A stretch of 64,000 nucleotides of DNA from Myxococcales bacterium (GTDB lineage: Bacteria > Myxococcota_A > Polyangia > Polyangiales > Houyiibacteriaceae), in contig JAOTYL010000005.1 of the NCBI GenBank assembly GCA_029861865.1, positions 62,001-126,000 on the forward strand, in the 5' to 3' direction. This document shows positions 26,624 to 36,455 of this stretch, piece after piece. Made by a program: the position numbers and the translations under genes. The stretch's first letter is position 1. Each line of letters starts with the position of its first letter. A model generated the notes under the pieces. It saw nothing but the letters and a program-made list of their open reading frames with translations. It ran no database searches and was not told the DNA's origin.

Positions 26624-29022
26624 TTGTCAATACCGTCGAGGAGCTCCTGGGCAGTCACAGGGAGTCGTTGTACGTCTTATTCCGACGACTGACCGGGCTC
26701 GAACGCCACTTCCTCCTGTGGTCGGACCTGGTTCACGAATACGAGCGGTTTTGCGAAACCGAGGTCGGCGCATCCTTACGGGAAACCAAGATGACCCGCA
26801 TCATGCGACAGACACAGGAGGCTGTCATAGAGGAACCTTTTCTCAACTTGGCAATCCGGCTGCGCGTTGGACGTTGGTACTACATTCAAATTCACACAGA
26901 GGAAATGCACTGTCGCGAGCTGAGCATCTCCGACTTCCTGGACATCAAGGAGCGCGTCTCTAGCGGAATCCCGCAAGGGGTGCGCTATGTGCTCGAGGTC
27001 GACCTGAGCCCATTCGAACGTGGTTTTCCGAAGCTGCAAGAAGCAAAGTCGATCGGTCGCGGCGTCGAGTTTCTCAACCGCCATCTTTCTGGACGCCTCT
27101 TCACCGATGGCGGCCAAGGTCAAAAAAAGCTTTTCGATTTCCTTCAGGTCCATCAGTACCGCGGGCAGCAACTCATGCTGAATGGGACCTTGGAGAGCGT
27201 CGACGAGCTGAGAGAGGGACTGGGGGAAGCGATCGAGCTTTTGCCGACCCTGGAGAGAGGCCAAAACGACTTCCCGCGCGAGCTTCGACGACTTGGTTTT
27301 GAGCCGGGTTGGGGACGCACGAGCGAGCGCATCGCCGAGTCGATGGAGCTTCTTCTCGACATACTCGAAGCCCCGGCGCCCGCAAACCTCGAGCGTTTTC
27401 TCGCGCGCATGCCCATGATTTTCTCGATCGTGGTCATCTCGCCGCACGGGTATTTCGGCCAGTCGAACGTATTGGGGAAGCCCGATACCGGCGGGCAGAT
27501 CGTCTACATTCTCGACCAGGTACGAGCGCTGGAGCGCGCCATGCGTGAGTCGATCCACAAACAAGGCCTCGACATCGAGCCGCAGATCATCGTGCTTACG
27601 AGACTCATCCCCGAGGCCGACGACACGACTTGCGATCAGCGCATCGAGCCAATCGTCGGAACTGAGAACGCGCGAATCCTGCGGATACCGTTCCGCGAGT
27701 ATAAAACCGGTGAAGTCGTCCCACAGTGGATTTCGAGATTTGACGTATGGCCTTATCTCGAGCGGTATGCCGTCGATGCTGAACGCGAGCTACTTGCCGA
27801 GCTGGGAGGCAGGCCAGATTTCATCATTGGCAACTATTCGGATGGAAATCTGGTTGCGACGCTCATGGCGCACCGTCTTGGCGTGACGCAGTGCAACATC
27901 GCTCATGCTCTCGAAAAGACGAAGTACTTGCTGTCGGACCTGCACTGGCAAAACCATGAGGAGGACCATCACTTCGCGTGTCAGTACACAGCAGATCTCA
28001 TCGCCATGAACACAGCAGATTTCATTATCTCCAGCACCTATCAAGAGATTGCAGGCACTTCCGACAGCATTGGCCAATATGAAAGCTACAGCGCTTTCTC
28101 GCTGCCTCACCTCTACCGCGTTGTTTCGGGCATCGATTGCTTTGATCCGAAGTTCAACGTCGTGTCGCCCGGTGCCGACCCGCGGGTCTTCTTCCCTTAC
28201 TTCGAGGATGATCGTCGCACCAAGGAGTTGCGTAGCGAAATTGTTGAACTGGTGCTTGGCACGCCGGAATCGGCCTTCCGCGGCCGGCTAGCCGATGAAA
28301 GCAAACCACTGCTTTTTTCGATGTCGCGCCTGGACCGAATCAAGAACATGGCCGGGTTGCTCGACTGGTATGCAAAGGATGACGAGCTTCGTGACCTGGC
28401 CAACCTCCTCATCGTAGGCGGACGGCTCGACCCCGACCAATCCAACGATCGCGACGAGCGAGAGCAAATCGAGCGGACGCATTGGTTGTTCGACGAGTAC
28501 AAGCTCGAGGGTGAGGTGCGCTGGTTGGAAATGCAGACCGACAAGAATCGGGTCGGCGAGCTGTACCGGTTCGTCGCGGATCACAAAGGAGCTTTTGTGC
28601 AGCCAGCTTTGTTCGAGGCGTTCGGCTTGACGGTGATCGAGGCGATGAGCTCGGGATTGCCCACCTTTGCGACGCGTTTCGGCGGACCCCTGGAGATCAT
28701 TCAAGACGGAGTCTCGGGTTTTCATATCGACCCCACACAGGGGAACGAAGCCACAGCTAGGATGCTCGACTTTTTTCGGCGGACGGAGAATTACCCGGAT
28801 GCGTGGGAGGATATTTCCAAAGCAGGGATTCAAAGGGTCGAAGAGCGTTACAACTGGCCGCTCTACGCAAACACTCTGCTCAAACTGTCCCGCATCTACG
28901 GCTTCTGGAAGTACATCACCTCGCTTGAACGCGAAGAGACGCGCCGATACTTGGAGATGTTTTACGGCTTGATGTTCAGGCCACGAGCTCGGCTTGTCCT
29001 GCAACAGCTGCAATCCCGGTAA
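26620..29022 (+). CDS. sucrose synthase
   Basis: ATGA overlap with the fusion gene; VVISPHGYFGQSNVLGKPDTGGQIVYILDQVRALE; GNYSDGNLVATLMAHRLGVTQCNIAHALEKTKY; QPALFEAFGLTVIEAMSSGLPTFAT. Confidence 0.95.
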   Translation: MIVNTVEELLGSHRESLYVLFRRLTGLERHFLLWSDLVHEYERFCETEVGASLRETKMTRIMRQTQEAVIEEPFLNLAIRLRVGRWYYIQIHTEEMHCRELSISDFLDIKERVSSGIPQGVRYVLEVDLSPFERGFPKLQEAKSIGRGVEFLNRHLSGRLFTDGGQGQKKLFDFLQVHQYRGQQLMLNGTLESVDELREGLGEAIELLPTLERGQNDFPRELRRLGFEPGWGRTSERIAESMELLLDILEAPAPANLERFLARMPMIFSIVVISPHGYFGQSNVLGKPDTGGQIVYILDQVRALERAMRESIHKQGLDIEPQIIVLTRLIPEADDTTCDQRIEPIVGTENARILRIPFREYKTGEVVPQWISRFDVWPYLERYAVDAERELLAELGGRPDFIIGNYSDGNLVATLMAHRLGVTQCNIAHALEKTKYLLSDLHWQNHEEDHHFACQYTADLIAMNTADFIISSTYQEIAGTSDSIGQYESYSAFSLPHLYRVVSGIDCFDPKFNVVSPGADPRVFFPYFEDDRRTKELRSEIVELVLGTPESAFRGRLADESKPLLFSMSRLDRIKNMAGLLDWYAKDDELRDLANLLIVGGRLDPDQSNDRDEREQIERTHWLFDEYKLEGEVRWLEMQTDKNRVGELYRFVADHKGAFVQPALFEAFGLTVIEAMSSGLPTFATRFGGPLEIIQDGVSGFHIDPTQGNEATARMLDFFRRTENYPDAWEDISKAGIQRVEERYNWPLYANTLLKLSRIYGFWKYITSLEREETRRYLEMFYGLMFRPRARLVLQQLQSR

Positions 29023-29045
29023 TCAGGGTGCCGCTAAGCTAGCTC

Positions 29046-30017
29046 CTAGACTCGGGTGTCCAGGCGTGACAGGCCGGCGCGCTGGGCAGCTCGATATGCC
29101 GCTGTCATCTCAGGGTCTGTTGGCCTTCGATCGATCGCTTGATAACGAGGCTTTCCATCCCGTGCGATCTCACCGACCTGATATTGCGGCTGGTATTGGC
29201 TCATGATGTTGACGTAGGTCTCGGGAGAGATTTCTTCCGCGAGCCAACGCATGATCGCTTCGGTTTCGTCGGCCTGGCCGGGCATGACGAGATGGCGCAC
29301 GAGCAACCCTCGGCGAGCAAGGCCGTCGGCGCCGAAGCGCAGGTCGCCCACTTGGCGATGCATCTCGCGAATCGCTGCTCGGGCGACTTCGGGATAGTCC
29401 TTCGCCTTGCATAAGACGCGCGCACTTTCTCGGTGCCAGAACTTGAAGTCAGGCATATAGATGTCGACCAGGCCTTCCATGAGCTTCAACGATGCCAGGC
29501 TGTCGTAGGCGCTGGTGTTGTAGACGATCGGCACCCGGAGCCCCCGCGGCACCGCGATGGCGATGGCTTCGGCAACCTGGGGGGCGACGTGCTCGGGCGT
29601 AACGAAGTTGATATTGTGGCAGCCGCACGCTTGAAGCTCGAGGGCGAGGTCCGCGATCTCTTCGGCCTTCATCTCGCGACCGGTCTGCCTTTGGCTGATG
29701 TCCCAGTTCTGGCAGAACACGCAGCGCAGATTGCAAAGGCCAAAGAAGATGGTCCCGCTGCCGTTATAGCCACGTAGGCAATCCTCTTCGCCGAAGTGTG
29801 GAAAGGCGGAACTCACCACGGCATGACGGCCGGTATGGCAAACACGCTGCTCATCCCGAAGACGGTTGATGCGACAGTTGCGGGGGCACACGCGGCACTC
29901 TTCGAGCTCTTCGAGCGCAACTTGGACCTTTTGTGAAAGCAGACCACGCCGCCAGGTTTCGAGGTACGCGGGTTCGTAGTCTTCGACGACGAAGTGGGGC
30001 GACAAAGCCTGTTCCAT
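29046..30017 (-). CDS. radical SAM protein, pyruvate formate-lyase activating enzyme-like
   Basis: GLCNLRCVFCQNWDISQ (CxxxCxxC); upstream CRVCPRNCRINR; VPIVYNTSAYDSL. Confidence 0.85.
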   Translation of the reverse strand: MEQALSPHFVVEDYEPAYLETWRRGLLSQKVQVALEELEECRVCPRNCRINRLRDEQRVCHTGRHAVVSSAFPHFGEEDCLRGYNGSGTIFFGLCNLRCVFCQNWDISQRQTGREMKAEEIADLALELQACGCHNINFVTPEHVAPQVAEAIAIAVPRGLRVPIVYNTSAYDSLASLKLMEGLVDIYMPDFKFWHRESARVLCKAKDYPEVARAAIREMHRQVGDLRFGADGLARRGLLVRHLVMPGQADETEAIMRWLAEEISPETYVNIMSQYQPQYQVGEIARDGKPRYQAIDRRPTDPEMTAAYRAAQRAGLSRLDTRV

Positions 30018-30078
30018 GTTTGTCGCTCCTCATCCTGGCGGCGCCGGCCGACTGACGCAACCGCTCAGTGTTCCTAGT

Positions 30079-30756
30079 TCAATCGGCCGCGAAACAGTAG
30101 AACCGGCCGGAGCCGAACCGCTCCGCCAGCCCCTGCTCGGTACAGCTGACGGTTTCATGGGCGGAGTTCCACGACAGGCGGTCCGGCCCTCCGATGGTGA
30201 CGTCAGGTGGTGCGATATCGCTGTGTCCCACCTGCGCAACTTCATCTTCGCTGGCCGATGCCCAGTCGAGGCATGTCCTTCCTTCGAACACCGTCCCGTC
30301 TTTTTCGCTGCCCGTAATGATGTCGTGCTCGGGCAAGGGTACGAGGTCTCCGTTTTCGTCGATGACCAAACCCTCCTGATCGGGATCTTCAGCGTTCCAA
30401 AGCACTCGAGGGATCTCCTCTTCGTGCAGCGTCGCGACATCGGGTGCGACCTCTTGAAGTCGGACGTTGTACCAGGGGCCAGTGCCGATTCGGTCACGAG
30501 CATCTACGTTGGAAGTGCTCAAATATGCGCGCCAGGTGCGATCGCCGGCACCGACGGCGGCGGCCAAGTTTCGACAGATCTGATCCGCACCGGCGAGACC
30601 GCCGAGGTTTCCGCCGATCGCGCCACTCCCCACGCTGGTCACGAAGAAAGAGAAACTTGGCTCGGCCGGGGCGCCACCAGCTCCCGTAGCGTCGTCGCTG
30701 CAACCACCGAGGCCCAGGGTGAAGATCGAAACGATGAGCGGTGCGAAACGTGACAT
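30079..30756 (-). CDS. lipoprotein with endostatin/C-type-lectin-like repeat unit
   Basis: Lipobox LGLGGCSDD; FFVTSVGSGAIGGNLGGLAGADQICRNLAAAVGAGDRTWRAYLSTS; GRFYCFA. Confidence 0.6.
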   Translation of the reverse strand: MSRFAPLIVSIFTLGLGGCSDDATGAGGAPAEPSFSFFVTSVGSGAIGGNLGGLAGADQICRNLAAAVGAGDRTWRAYLSTSNVDARDRIGTGPWYNVRLQEVAPDVATLHEEEIPRVLWNAEDPDQEGLVIDENGDLVPLPEHDIITGSEKDGTVFEGRTCLDWASASEDEVAQVGHSDIAPPDVTIGGPDRLSWNSAHETVSCTEQGLAERFGSGRFYCFAAD

Positions 30757-30782
30757 GAGCGGCTCCTACGGGTTGGGTTTGA

Positions 30783-31412
30783 TCAGGTTCTGCCAGAGCG
30801 GGCTTGGCGCCATACCACGAACGGCGACTTCCGTTGACGCATCGCGGCGATCAGGGTGCCTAGCCAGGCGCCCGGTAGGAAAAGCAGATTGATGACGAGC
30901 TCATCTGCGAGCCTGCTGGCCGGAACGGGATCGCCCCGTCGACGATCGGTAAGGGCGTTGAGGGTATTTGCCACGCGATTGGCGACCGTCATCACCCGTG
31001 CGATATCCTCGACGTCGCGATAGGTTTGCGGCCCAAGTACTTTGACTACATCAACTTTCAGCGCGTCACCCTCATCGGGCGCGAAGTCGACCTTGGTGCG
31101 CGAACGCGCGTGCGCTACCGCTAACCAGGTCGATCGATCGAAGGCGTCCTCGTCCATGTTTTCGAGAGCGGCGAGCTCGGCGTCAGACACGCCCGCAGCA
31201 AGCGCATGACGTGCGTGGGCATGTTCGCACATGCGACACGCATTGGTTTGGGCCACCGCAACGATGATCTGCTCACGAAGCGCGGGGGAAACTCGACGCC
31301 TGATCCAAATCGACCACAGCTCGCGCAGCCGCGTGGCTACCCATTTCAAGTCTCGGACGAGCTCGGGAACGGTATAGACACGCGGGGAGGGATGGTTTTT
31401 GAAATGCGGCAT
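30783..31412 (-). CDS. carboxymuconolactone decarboxylase (AhpD-like) family protein
   Basis: REQIIVAVAQTNACRMCEHAHARHALAAGVSDAEL (CxxC...H). Confidence 0.78.
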   Translation of the reverse strand: MPHFKNHPSPRVYTVPELVRDLKWVATRLRELWSIWIRRRVSPALREQIIVAVAQTNACRMCEHAHARHALAAGVSDAELAALENMDEDAFDRSTWLAVAHARSRTKVDFAPDEGDALKVDVVKVLGPQTYRDVEDIARVMTVANRVANTLNALTDRRRGDPVPASRLADELVINLLFLPGAWLGTLIAAMRQRKSPFVVWRQARSGRT

Positions 31413-31430
31413 CGTGCTCGATCTCGTTCG

Positions 31431-32300
31431 TTAGGAGCCGGCCGCCGCCCCGAGAAAACTCTTCACCTGTGTATAGATCTCGTGGAGGCGCTCGCTCATG
31501 TGATCCTTCTGTTTCGCAGTCAGTAAGCCGTACACGTAGAACAGCGTCTCACGACCAGCGGCCCGACGCTCCTCTGGGGACCGGGTGTTAGGGCCCCAAT
31601 CCTCGCGCTTCTTCCACGCGTCCCAAAGAACCTGACGGACGACCGAAGGTCCGGGATGCTGCCGAATCGTGTCGGCGATGTCTGCAAGGCGTTTCTCGTC
31701 GGCAGCGAGGCGTGCCGCTGCTTCATCGGGAAGGGCTGCAACGTACTCCCGAAGCGCTTGCTCTTGGGCATCGCTCAAGCTTCCGGCCCACTCCTCGATA
31801 GCCTCGACGAATTTCTCCTGTCGATCTGCGGAGCGCTCGTCGGGCGGTTTCGCAAGCTCTTCGCGCGTCTCTTTCAAGCGCTCGTCGAGGCTGCGTTCGG
31901 CATGATCGATTTGGTCATCCCGGAGTGTGGCGAGGATTGGCGCAGCCTCATCGAGGATCCAGCCAACCCCCTTGTCCAAGAGGCGATCGACCTGCTTTTC
32001 GATCGCGAGCGTGTTCACTTCATCGAAGCCCTTGGCGATCGCGCGGTCCACGGTCGCCACCAGAAGGTCGATCCCGGGGCCGAGGACGCGGGGCGCGGCC
32101 GTCATCACGCGGTGGACCGCCAACCGTGTCGCTTCACGTTGGTCTTGATCGAGATCGAGCTCTTCGCCGATCTGTCGAGTGACCCATCGTGCCCCGATGT
32201 TTTGGAAGAGGCCCGAGCAGCCCAACACTAGCGATGCCAAGAGAAGGGACACGAGGACCAGGCGGCGGCGTGAAGTCGTGGCTGGATCAGCGCGCCTCAT
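31431..32300 (-). CDS. lipoprotein, DUF6279-like helical family
   Basis: LVLGCSG lipobox; Q/E/R-rich helical body (LDLDQDQREATRLAVHRV...SLSDAQEQALREYV). Confidence 0.5.
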   Translation of the reverse strand: MRRADPATTSRRRLVLVSLLLASLVLGCSGLFQNIGARWVTRQIGEELDLDQDQREATRLAVHRVMTAAPRVLGPGIDLLVATVDRAIAKGFDEVNTLAIEKQVDRLLDKGVGWILDEAAPILATLRDDQIDHAERSLDERLKETREELAKPPDERSADRQEKFVEAIEEWAGSLSDAQEQALREYVAALPDEAAARLAADEKRLADIADTIRQHPGPSVVRQVLWDAWKKREDWGPNTRSPEERRAAGRETLFYVYGLLTAKQKDHMSERLHEIYTQVKSFLGAAAGS

Positions 32301-32994
32301 ACGCCCCCTCGCCCCACATCGCGCCGAACATCGGCCGCCACCTACGCGCGATCAGTGCGCCTCCTGCGACGAGCACGGCGGCCGATACGACGATCAACGG
32401 GCCGAGCTCCGCCCACGGCCAGGTGGCGATGGGGTGATGCTCCAGCCAGGTGCTCACTTCGAGACCTGCCAAAGTCATCGCCAGGGTGAAAGGGACCACG
32501 CCGAGCACCGTGCCGACGAAAAAAGGGCGAGCGGCGACCCGCGACACTCCTAGGGCGTACTGGAGCGCAGGCGTGGTGTGAAACATGAGTCGGAGGAGCA
32601 ACACCGTGCGAAACCCATCCGTGTAGAGTCGATCGTCGAACCGACGCAAGCCCCTTGGAATGCGCCTTTGGACCCAGTCTCGGGCCACGAAGCGCGCGAT
32701 CATGAACGACACCAACGCGGTACCGATTGCTCCCGCCCAGCTCAGGAAGAAGGCGTCGATGGGGCCCCAGATCAGCGGAGCGCTGAGTAAGAACAAGACC
32801 GCCCGCACCCCAAGTGGCTGTAGACAGGAATAGGCCAGGACAAAAATGAGCCCTCCCCATGCCCCCGTGCCTCGGAGCCATGCGCGTATCGTCGCCGGAT
32901 CGAAATTTCCGTATCCCCCAACGATGTAGAACAACGCAACGAGGCTCACCGCGATGGCTGCGAGGACGATCAGACGCAGGCGTCTGCTGCTCAT
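32287..32994 (-). CDS. TVP38/TMEM64 (VTT/DedA-like) membrane protein
   Basis: GGLIFVLAYSCLQPLGVRAVLFLLSAPLIWGPIDAFFLSWAGAIGTALVSFMIARFVARDWV. Confidence 0.75.
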   Translation of the reverse strand: MSSRRLRLIVLAAIAVSLVALFYIVGGYGNFDPATIRAWLRGTGAWGGLIFVLAYSCLQPLGVRAVLFLLSAPLIWGPIDAFFLSWAGAIGTALVSFMIARFVARDWVQRRIPRGLRRFDDRLYTDGFRTVLLLRLMFHTTPALQYALGVSRVAARPFFVGTVLGVVPFTLAMTLAGLEVSTWLEHHPIATWPWAELGPLIVVSAAVLVAGGALIARRWRPMFGAMWGEGAYEAR

Positions 32995-33042
32995 CGATAG
33001 CCCATACCAAAGACAACGGCGCTCCGCCAACCAGCATGACGA

Positions 33043-34899
33043 TTAGAGGGTCGGCGATTCTTTCGTTTCGACGCCGAGGCTCTGCGTGGGCTTTCGTTTC
33101 TGGTTTTCGGGAAGCTCGAGTCCGAGCAAGGAGCCGGGGTTCATGATGTTGTGGGGGTCGAAGTGGCGCTTGAGTGCGCGCAAGACGTCCATTTGCTCCT
33201 TGCCGAGGTGCGCCTCGATCCAGGGTGCGAGGAGCCTTCCCATGCCGTGGTGATGACTTGGAGAGCCTCCAGCCGCGACGATGCGATCTACAATCCCAGC
33301 ACGAAGCGCTTGGAAGTTTTCTAGGGACGTGTACCGCAGCCCAAAGATGCAATAGAGATTTGTGCCTTGCGGGTAGAAATGGGAGGCATGGGTGAGGCAC
33401 ATCGTGTTGGGATGGCCTTTCACGAAATCCCTCATCGCGGTGTAGACCGAATCGATGTTCTCCCAGTTCACCGACGTCTCGATCGTGTCGATCAAAATGT
33501 CGAAGTCCATCATGTCTTCTCGCAGCAGGGGATGGCTGTAGCGGTCTTTCTCCCACATCTTCGTCAGGAACCCCGACACGTACATGGCACCGTTCTGGCG
33601 GGCGATCTTCTTCACCATCTTCTTGACGTGCTTTGCGAAATGCTTGTCTCCTTCGGCGGTTCCGAGCACCAAGCAACGTTGCATCCTCTTGAACCCACGC
33701 ATCTCCACGAATCGGCTGACGAGGTCGTTGCCATACATCCTGAAGATGGTTTCCGTCTCTTCTCCGTCCGAGATCCGAAATACAGCGGGATGGCCAAACT
33801 CGCCTTGCATGACCTCGCGGCCGGCGGTGATGGCGTCTTCCCAACTCGGAAAGAGAAACCCGAAATACTGCCGAGTGTCCGGCATGTATCGAAATATCTT
33901 GTAGGTGACTTCGACGAGGACGCCAAATGCACCCTCACTGCCCTTCATGATGTCACCGACTTTGGGTCCCGTGGCTGTGGCGGGGAAATCATGGGTCTTG
34001 AAGGAGCCGACAGGCGTCACGTACTCCTGACTGAACACGATGTCGTAGGCGTCACCGTAGTACGTCGAGGCTTGCCCGGTGGCCAAGGTGGGGACCCAAC
34101 CGCCCGCTGAACACAGCGGAAACGACTGCGGAAAGTGACCACAGGTGTAGTTGTGCGCGGTCCCGTGTCGCGTTCGCGCATTGTTGAGCGCCTCTTCGTA
34201 ATCCGGCGTCATCAAACCGGGTTGCACGACCGCCGTTTGGTTCCTCTCGTTGATCGCGAGGACCTTGTTCATGTGCGTGCACAAGGCCAGCACGATGCCA
34301 CCGCGCTCGGGACGAAGGCCGGACGTCACGGACGAGCCACCACCAAACGCGATAACCGGGATTCGATGCTCATGGCAGTAGGCCACGATCGCCCTCACAT
34401 CGTCCTTGTCGCGGGGATGAACGACCACATCGCAGATGTTCGACACCTCTTCACGCCGCAGCTCGATCGCTTCATCGAGCAGCTTCCCATAGCTGAATTT
34501 CACACGACTATAGTCATCGGCAGCGACGTTCTCGGTGCCCACGATCGATTCCAGAGCAGCGATGTGCGTGCGACTCAATCCGACGGGTCGATCGACCGCG
34601 ACGATGCCATCGCCTTCTTTGTGCTTGCGTTCGCGAAAGTGCTCCTCGTCGAGCCCAAGCTCGTCGGTGACCATCCTCCGCCACGACTCGCTCGGATGCT
34701 TGACCTCGTCCGGCTTCCCGAGCTTGAGGATGGAACGATAAGAACCCTCGGGCGCCGGAGGTTCGTACCAGTTCGGTGTGTCCTTCTTTTCCACGGGTTC
34801 CGCTTGCTCGCACTCAAACCGGCACTTGCCCGGAAGCCCTTGCATACGGCGTGCCAGCGCCTGACGGTGGAGAGTCAAGACGGGACTTCGGGTTGGCAC
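33043..34899 (-). CDS. FAD-linked oxidase, alkyldihydroxyacetonephosphate synthase-like
   Basis: VVVHPRDKDDVRAIVAYCHEHRIPVIAFGGGSSVTSGL; GGSPSHHHGMGRLLAPW; FDPHNIMNPGSLL. True start uncertain. Confidence 0.85.
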   Translation of the reverse strand: MPTRSPVLTLHRQALARRMQGLPGKCRFECEQAEPVEKKDTPNWYEPPAPEGSYRSILKLGKPDEVKHPSESWRRMVTDELGLDEEHFRERKHKEGDGIVAVDRPVGLSRTHIAALESIVGTENVAADDYSRVKFSYGKLLDEAIELRREEVSNICDVVVHPRDKDDVRAIVAYCHEHRIPVIAFGGGSSVTSGLRPERGGIVLALCTHMNKVLAINERNQTAVVQPGLMTPDYEEALNNARTRHGTAHNYTCGHFPQSFPLCSAGGWVPTLATGQASTYYGDAYDIVFSQEYVTPVGSFKTHDFPATATGPKVGDIMKGSEGAFGVLVEVTYKIFRYMPDTRQYFGFLFPSWEDAITAGREVMQGEFGHPAVFRISDGEETETIFRMYGNDLVSRFVEMRGFKRMQRCLVLGTAEGDKHFAKHVKKMVKKIARQNGAMYVSGFLTKMWEKDRYSHPLLREDMMDFDILIDTIETSVNWENIDSVYTAMRDFVKGHPNTMCLTHASHFYPQGTNLYCIFGLRYTSLENFQALRAGIVDRIVAAGGSPSHHHGMGRLLAPWIEAHLGKEQMDVLRALKRHFDPHNIMNPGSLLGLELPENQKRKPTQSLGVETKESPTL

Positions 34900-34900
34900 C

Positions 34901-34928
34901 GATGATGCAAGGACCTTCCGGCATCATC
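34901..34928. repeat. short inverted repeat GATGATGC-N12-GCATCATC in a divergent intergenic region
   Basis: Read directly: gatgatgc aaggaccttccg gcatcatc. Confidence 0.6.
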
Positions 34929-35108
34929 CCCGGCTCAGGCTGGACCCGGGCCTCAAAAGAGTTTGATCCGAACCACGAGGAGTACGACGTCCAACGACGG
35001 TCCTGCACTGAACACGAATCCGCGCAAGAGATGCGCCAGCGCGCGATCAATGCGATCGTTTTTCGCAGGTCGCGTGCCGGGAGGACCGCCGACGACGGAT
35101 CTTAATCG

Positions 35109-36455
35109 ATGCGAATCAAGATACGGAAAGGATTGGACCTTCCAATTACTGGCGGGCCGGAGCAGCGGATCGACGAAGCGAAGTCGGTAGGCTCGGTCGC
35201 CGTAGTGCCCGGCGACTATCACGGTCTCCGAGCCTCAGTCTTGGTCCGCGAAGGCGATCGGGTCCGTGTGGGTCAGCCGCTGGTTTCCGACAAAGACGCC
35301 TCCGACTTGCTGCTTACTTCCCCGGGCTGTGGCCGAGTCGTAGAGGTCAATCGGGGCGTCCGAAAGTCGCCGCAGTCGGTCGTCGTCCAACTCGAAGGCG
35401 ACGAACAGGAGCGGTTCGACGCATACGATCAAGAGAGGCTGCTGAACCTCGACCGACGTTCGGTTCGCCAGCTTCTCTTGGCCTCTGGGCTGTGGGCGGC
35501 GTGCCGCACGCGTCCCTTCAGCAAGATTCCCCGACCCACCGACTCTCCACGCTCGATCTTCGTCACGGCGATCGACACCAATCCCCTCGCGGCGAATCCC
35601 CGGATCGTGATCCGCGACCGCGGGAGAGAGTTCTCCGATGGGGTCGCGGTCTTGAGCCGCCTCACCGATGGCAAGGTCTATGTGTGTCAGGGCCCGGGCT
35701 CAGAGCTGCCGGTGCCTGACGCCGACTCCATTAGGACAGTGACGTTCGATGGACCGCATCCGGCGGGTTTGCCAGGAACACACATCCACTTCCTCGACCC
35801 CGTGGGAGAGAACAAGACCGTTTGGCACCTGAACTACCAAGACGTCATCGCGATCGGCGGACTCTTCACGACCGGTCGCATCCAAGTCGAGCGCGTGATC
35901 GCCCTCGGTGGCCCTGCGGTTCTGCGTCCACGCCTGCTTCGAACTCGCATGGGCGCGAGTACGGTCGACTTGCTCGACGGTGAGCTCCGACAGACCGAGT
36001 GCCGGGTGGTTTCGGGTTCGATCTTGAGCGGGCGACGCGCTGCGGGCTGGGCGCGTTATCTCGGCCCTCACGACCTGCAGATCAGCGTGCTGAGCGAGGA
36101 CCGGGATCGCCAGTTCCTTGGCTGGGCGGCGCCTGGCTTCAATAAGTACTCGGCGATCCATGCGTTCGCATCGAGCTTGCGTCCCAGGCACAAGTTCTCG
36201 ATGACGACCTCACAGCATGGCAGCCCGCGTGCGATGGTGCCGATCGGGAACTTCGAACGCGTGATGCCGCTGGACATCTTACCGGCGCCGCTTCTGAAGG
36301 CGCTGCTCACTCAGGACACCGAGGCGGCCCGAGCTCTGGGGTGTTTGGAGCTCGCAGAGGAAGACCTCGCCCTGTGTTCTTTCGTTTGTTGCAGCAAATA
36401 CGAGTACGGCCCGGCCCTGCGCAAGAACCTGGACCTGATCGAAAAGGAAGGCTAA
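35109..36455 (+). CDS. nqrA: Na+-translocating NADH:quinone reductase subunit A
   Basis: [19 protein letters not shown]...[49 protein letters not shown]. Confidence 0.94.
   Translation: MRIKIRKGLDLPITGGPEQRIDEAKSVGSVAVVPGDYHGLRASVLVREGDRVRVGQPLVSDKDASDLLLTSPGCGRVVEVNRGVRKSPQSVVVQLEGDEQERFDAYDQERLLNLDRRSVRQLLLASGLWAACRTRPFSKIPRPTDSPRSIFVTAIDTNPLAANPRIVIRDRGREFSDGVAVLSRLTDGKVYVCQGPGSELPVPDADSIRTVTFDGPHPAGLPGTHIHFLDPVGENKTVWHLNYQDVIAIGGLFTTGRIQVERVIALGGPAVLRPRLLRTRMGASTVDLLDGELRQTECRVVSGSILSGRRAAGWARYLGPHDLQISVLSEDRDRQFLGWAAPGFNKYSAIHAFASSLRPRHKFSMTTSQHGSPRAMVPIGNFERVMPLDILPAPLLKALLTQDTEAARALGCLELAEEDLALCSFVCCSKYEYGPALRKNLDLIEKEG

Noticed and set aside
32342-33844. 500-aa minus-strand ORF overlapping the VTT and FAD-oxidase genes
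   Set aside because: Different frame from two genes with clear domain signatures; low-complexity Arg/His/Gly-rich translation.
34953-35222. 89-aa minus ORF with hydrophobic tail in the nqrA leader region
   Set aside because: Overlaps the nqrA start on the opposite strand and has no recognisable family or convincing start context.
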